A stretch of DNA of 32,918 nucleotides from contig JASHUC010000101.1 in NCBI GenBank assembly GCA_030040235.1, forward strand, positions 1 to 32,918, written 5' to 3'. The position numbers and the translations under genes were made by a program. Numbering within the stretch: the first letter of the stretch is position 1; every line of letters begins with the position of its first letter. The stretch comes from Gammaproteobacteria bacterium (GTDB taxonomy: Bacteria; Pseudomonadota; Gammaproteobacteria; Steroidobacterales; Steroidobacteraceae). The notes under the pieces are model-generated. The model was not told the origin of the DNA, did not search any database, and saw nothing but the letters and a program-made list of their open reading frames with translations. Shown piece by piece: positions 31,965 to 32,918 of the stretch.

Positions 31965-32918
31965 GGCCCGCCGCCTCCCGTCAGCTGCGCGGCGATCGCC
32001 GCGAAATAATGCGAGAACGCGCGTGGCCACCAGAGGCCGAGCGCAAGCAGCGGCACGAGCGCGAGCCACATCGGCAGCACGCACCAGAAGGCGGTGCCTT
32101 CTGCATGCGGGCGTTTCTCGATGGTCGCCCCTTCGGGATGCTCGCCAAAGTACATCGCGCGGAAATGATTGAGAAAGCCGACGAAGATCACGATGAGCAG
32201 GAGGAGCATCACGAACACCGCCCAGGCGTTGGGGCCCGCGAGCCCCGCGCGCAGAATGGTGAACTCGCTCAAGAACAGCCCGAAGGGGGGCGCACCGGTG
32301 ATGGCAACAGCCCCGGCGATCCACAGGAGGCCCGCGGCAGGCATGGCGGTGAGCACGTAGTGGATGCGGCCGATGCGCTTGGTGTGAAACGCGTGCATTG
32401 CATCGCCTGCGCCGAAAAACATGAGCGACTTGTTGAGCGAGTGATTGAGCATGTGATAGAGCGCACCCGCGATGCCGAGCGGGCCCCCGAAGCCGAAGCC
32501 GAGCGTCATGACCCCCATGTGCTCGACGCTCGAGTAGGCCATGAGACGCTTCACCTCGGTCTGGCGCGTGATGAAGAGCGCCGCGATGAGTAGCGAAAGC
32601 GCACCGATCACGACGACCACCGTGCGCGGCATCGCGCCGAGTCGCGCCGCATCGGCCACATGAATGAAGCGGGCGATACCGATCATTGCGGTGTTGAGGA
32701 GCGCGCCCGACAGCATGGCCGAAACGGGCGCGGGCCCCTCGCTATGGGCATCGGGGAGCCAGGTGTGCATCGGGGCAAGGCCCACCTTCGTCCCGAAGCC
32801 GATGAAGACGAGCAGAAAGGCGGCGAGTGCGATCGTGGGATTGATCCGCGGCGCCACCCCGCGCAGCGCCGACCAGGTGAGGTCGTACGTGGCACCGAGC
32901 TCGAAGCTCCCTGCCCAG
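31961..32918 (-). CDS. HyfF-like antiporter subunit, cut by the window edge (HyfF-2)
   Basis: About 318 codons are visible and the frame runs off the right edge; relatives have about 480-500, so roughly a third is missing. GFGTKVGLAPMHTWLPDAHS gives the channel Lys, and NHSLNKSLMFFGAGDAMHAF the second. The segment VKRLMAYSSVEHMGVMTLGF is the usual discontinuous-helix block. It ends with an ATGA overlap into HyfG-2. Genes for a second HyfC and HyfE would be expected just beyond the edge if the operon mirrors the first one. Confidence 0.92.
   Translation of the reverse strand, partial: WAGSFELGATYDLTWSALRGVAPRINPTIALAAFLLVFIGFGTKVGLAPMHTWLPDAHSEGPAPVSAMLSGALLNTAMIGIARFIHVADAARLGAMPRTVVVVIGALSLLIAALFITRQTEVKRLMAYSSVEHMGVMTLGFGFGGPLGIAGALYHMLNHSLNKSLMFFGAGDAMHAFHTKRIGRIHYVLTAMPAAGLLWIAGAVAITGAPPFGLFLSEFTILRAGLAGPNAWAVFVMLLLLIVIFVGFLNHFRAMYFGEHPEGATIEKRPHAEGTAFWCVLPMWLALVPLLALGLWWPRAFSHYFAAIAAQLTGGGGP

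Noticed and set aside
19600..32918. Complete respiratory complex I (nuo) operon
   Set aside because: NuoE, NuoF, NuoG, NuoA and NuoJ are absent, the NuoC and NuoD parts are fused, and the subunits fit the HyfB/C/E/F/G/I pattern.
1..32918. CRISPR array, insertion sequence, prophage or integrase
   Set aside because: I found no regularly spaced direct repeats, transposase or integrase motifs, or terminal inverted repeats anywhere in the window.

Overview
This high-GC window looks like a chromosomal segment of a proteobacterium. A gammaproteobacterium of the Steroidobacter/Nevskia type is my guess; nothing here fixes the taxon. The evidence for a Gram-negative host is a TonB-dependent receptor, glutathione S-transferases, an ECF sigma/NrsF pair and complex-I-like membrane operons. 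I see no phage, integrase, insertion sequence, CRISPR array, rRNA or tRNA.

Left part (1-9235), stress and detoxification genes. It holds a PEBP-like protein, a TetR regulator (TetR1), an FAD/NAD(P)-binding protein behind a tiny coupled ORF, a ClC chloride channel/transporter with CBS domains, and a decayed small membrane protein. A second TetR (TetR2) sits in an operon with two glutathione S-transferases. A 21-bp inverted repeat next to TetR1 recurs about 4.3 kb away in front of the ClC gene.

Middle part (9286-16722), an ECF sigma island. Sigma-1 overlaps its NrsF (DUF1109) anti-sigma gene. A second, similar sigma factor (sigma-2) has only a stub of nrsF after it and lies just behind a third TetR (TetR3). 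Two identically spaced promoter-like elements, TGTAACG-N16-CGWA, precede a DoxX/beta-propeller operon and an operon for a His/Met-rich secreted protein, a cytochrome b561-type membrane protein and a molybdopterin oxidoreductase. This looks like a self-contained envelope, metal or oxidative stress regulon of the Caulobacter SigF/NrsF kind. An SDR gene, a response-regulator fragment and a TonB-dependent receptor follow.

Right part (19600-32918, all minus strand), two tandem operons related to group 4 [NiFe]-hydrogenases and complex I. The complete one, read right to left, is HyfC(NuoH)-HyfE-HyfF-HyfG(NuoCD)-HyfI(NuoB)-HyfB(NuoL). The second, cut by the window edge, repeats HyfF-HyfG-HyfI-HyfB. 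Both large subunits have lost the nickel-binding cysteine motifs at both ends, so these are Ehr-type (energy-converting hydrogenase-related) complexes and not hydrogenases. Their small subunits have diverged: one keeps all cluster ligands, while the other has lost one ferredoxin cluster cleanly and one cysteine of the N2-equivalent cluster. The conserved charged residues of the antiporter-like subunits remain, so ion pumping is plausible. The electron donor and acceptor are unknown. This paired complex is the most interesting system in the window.
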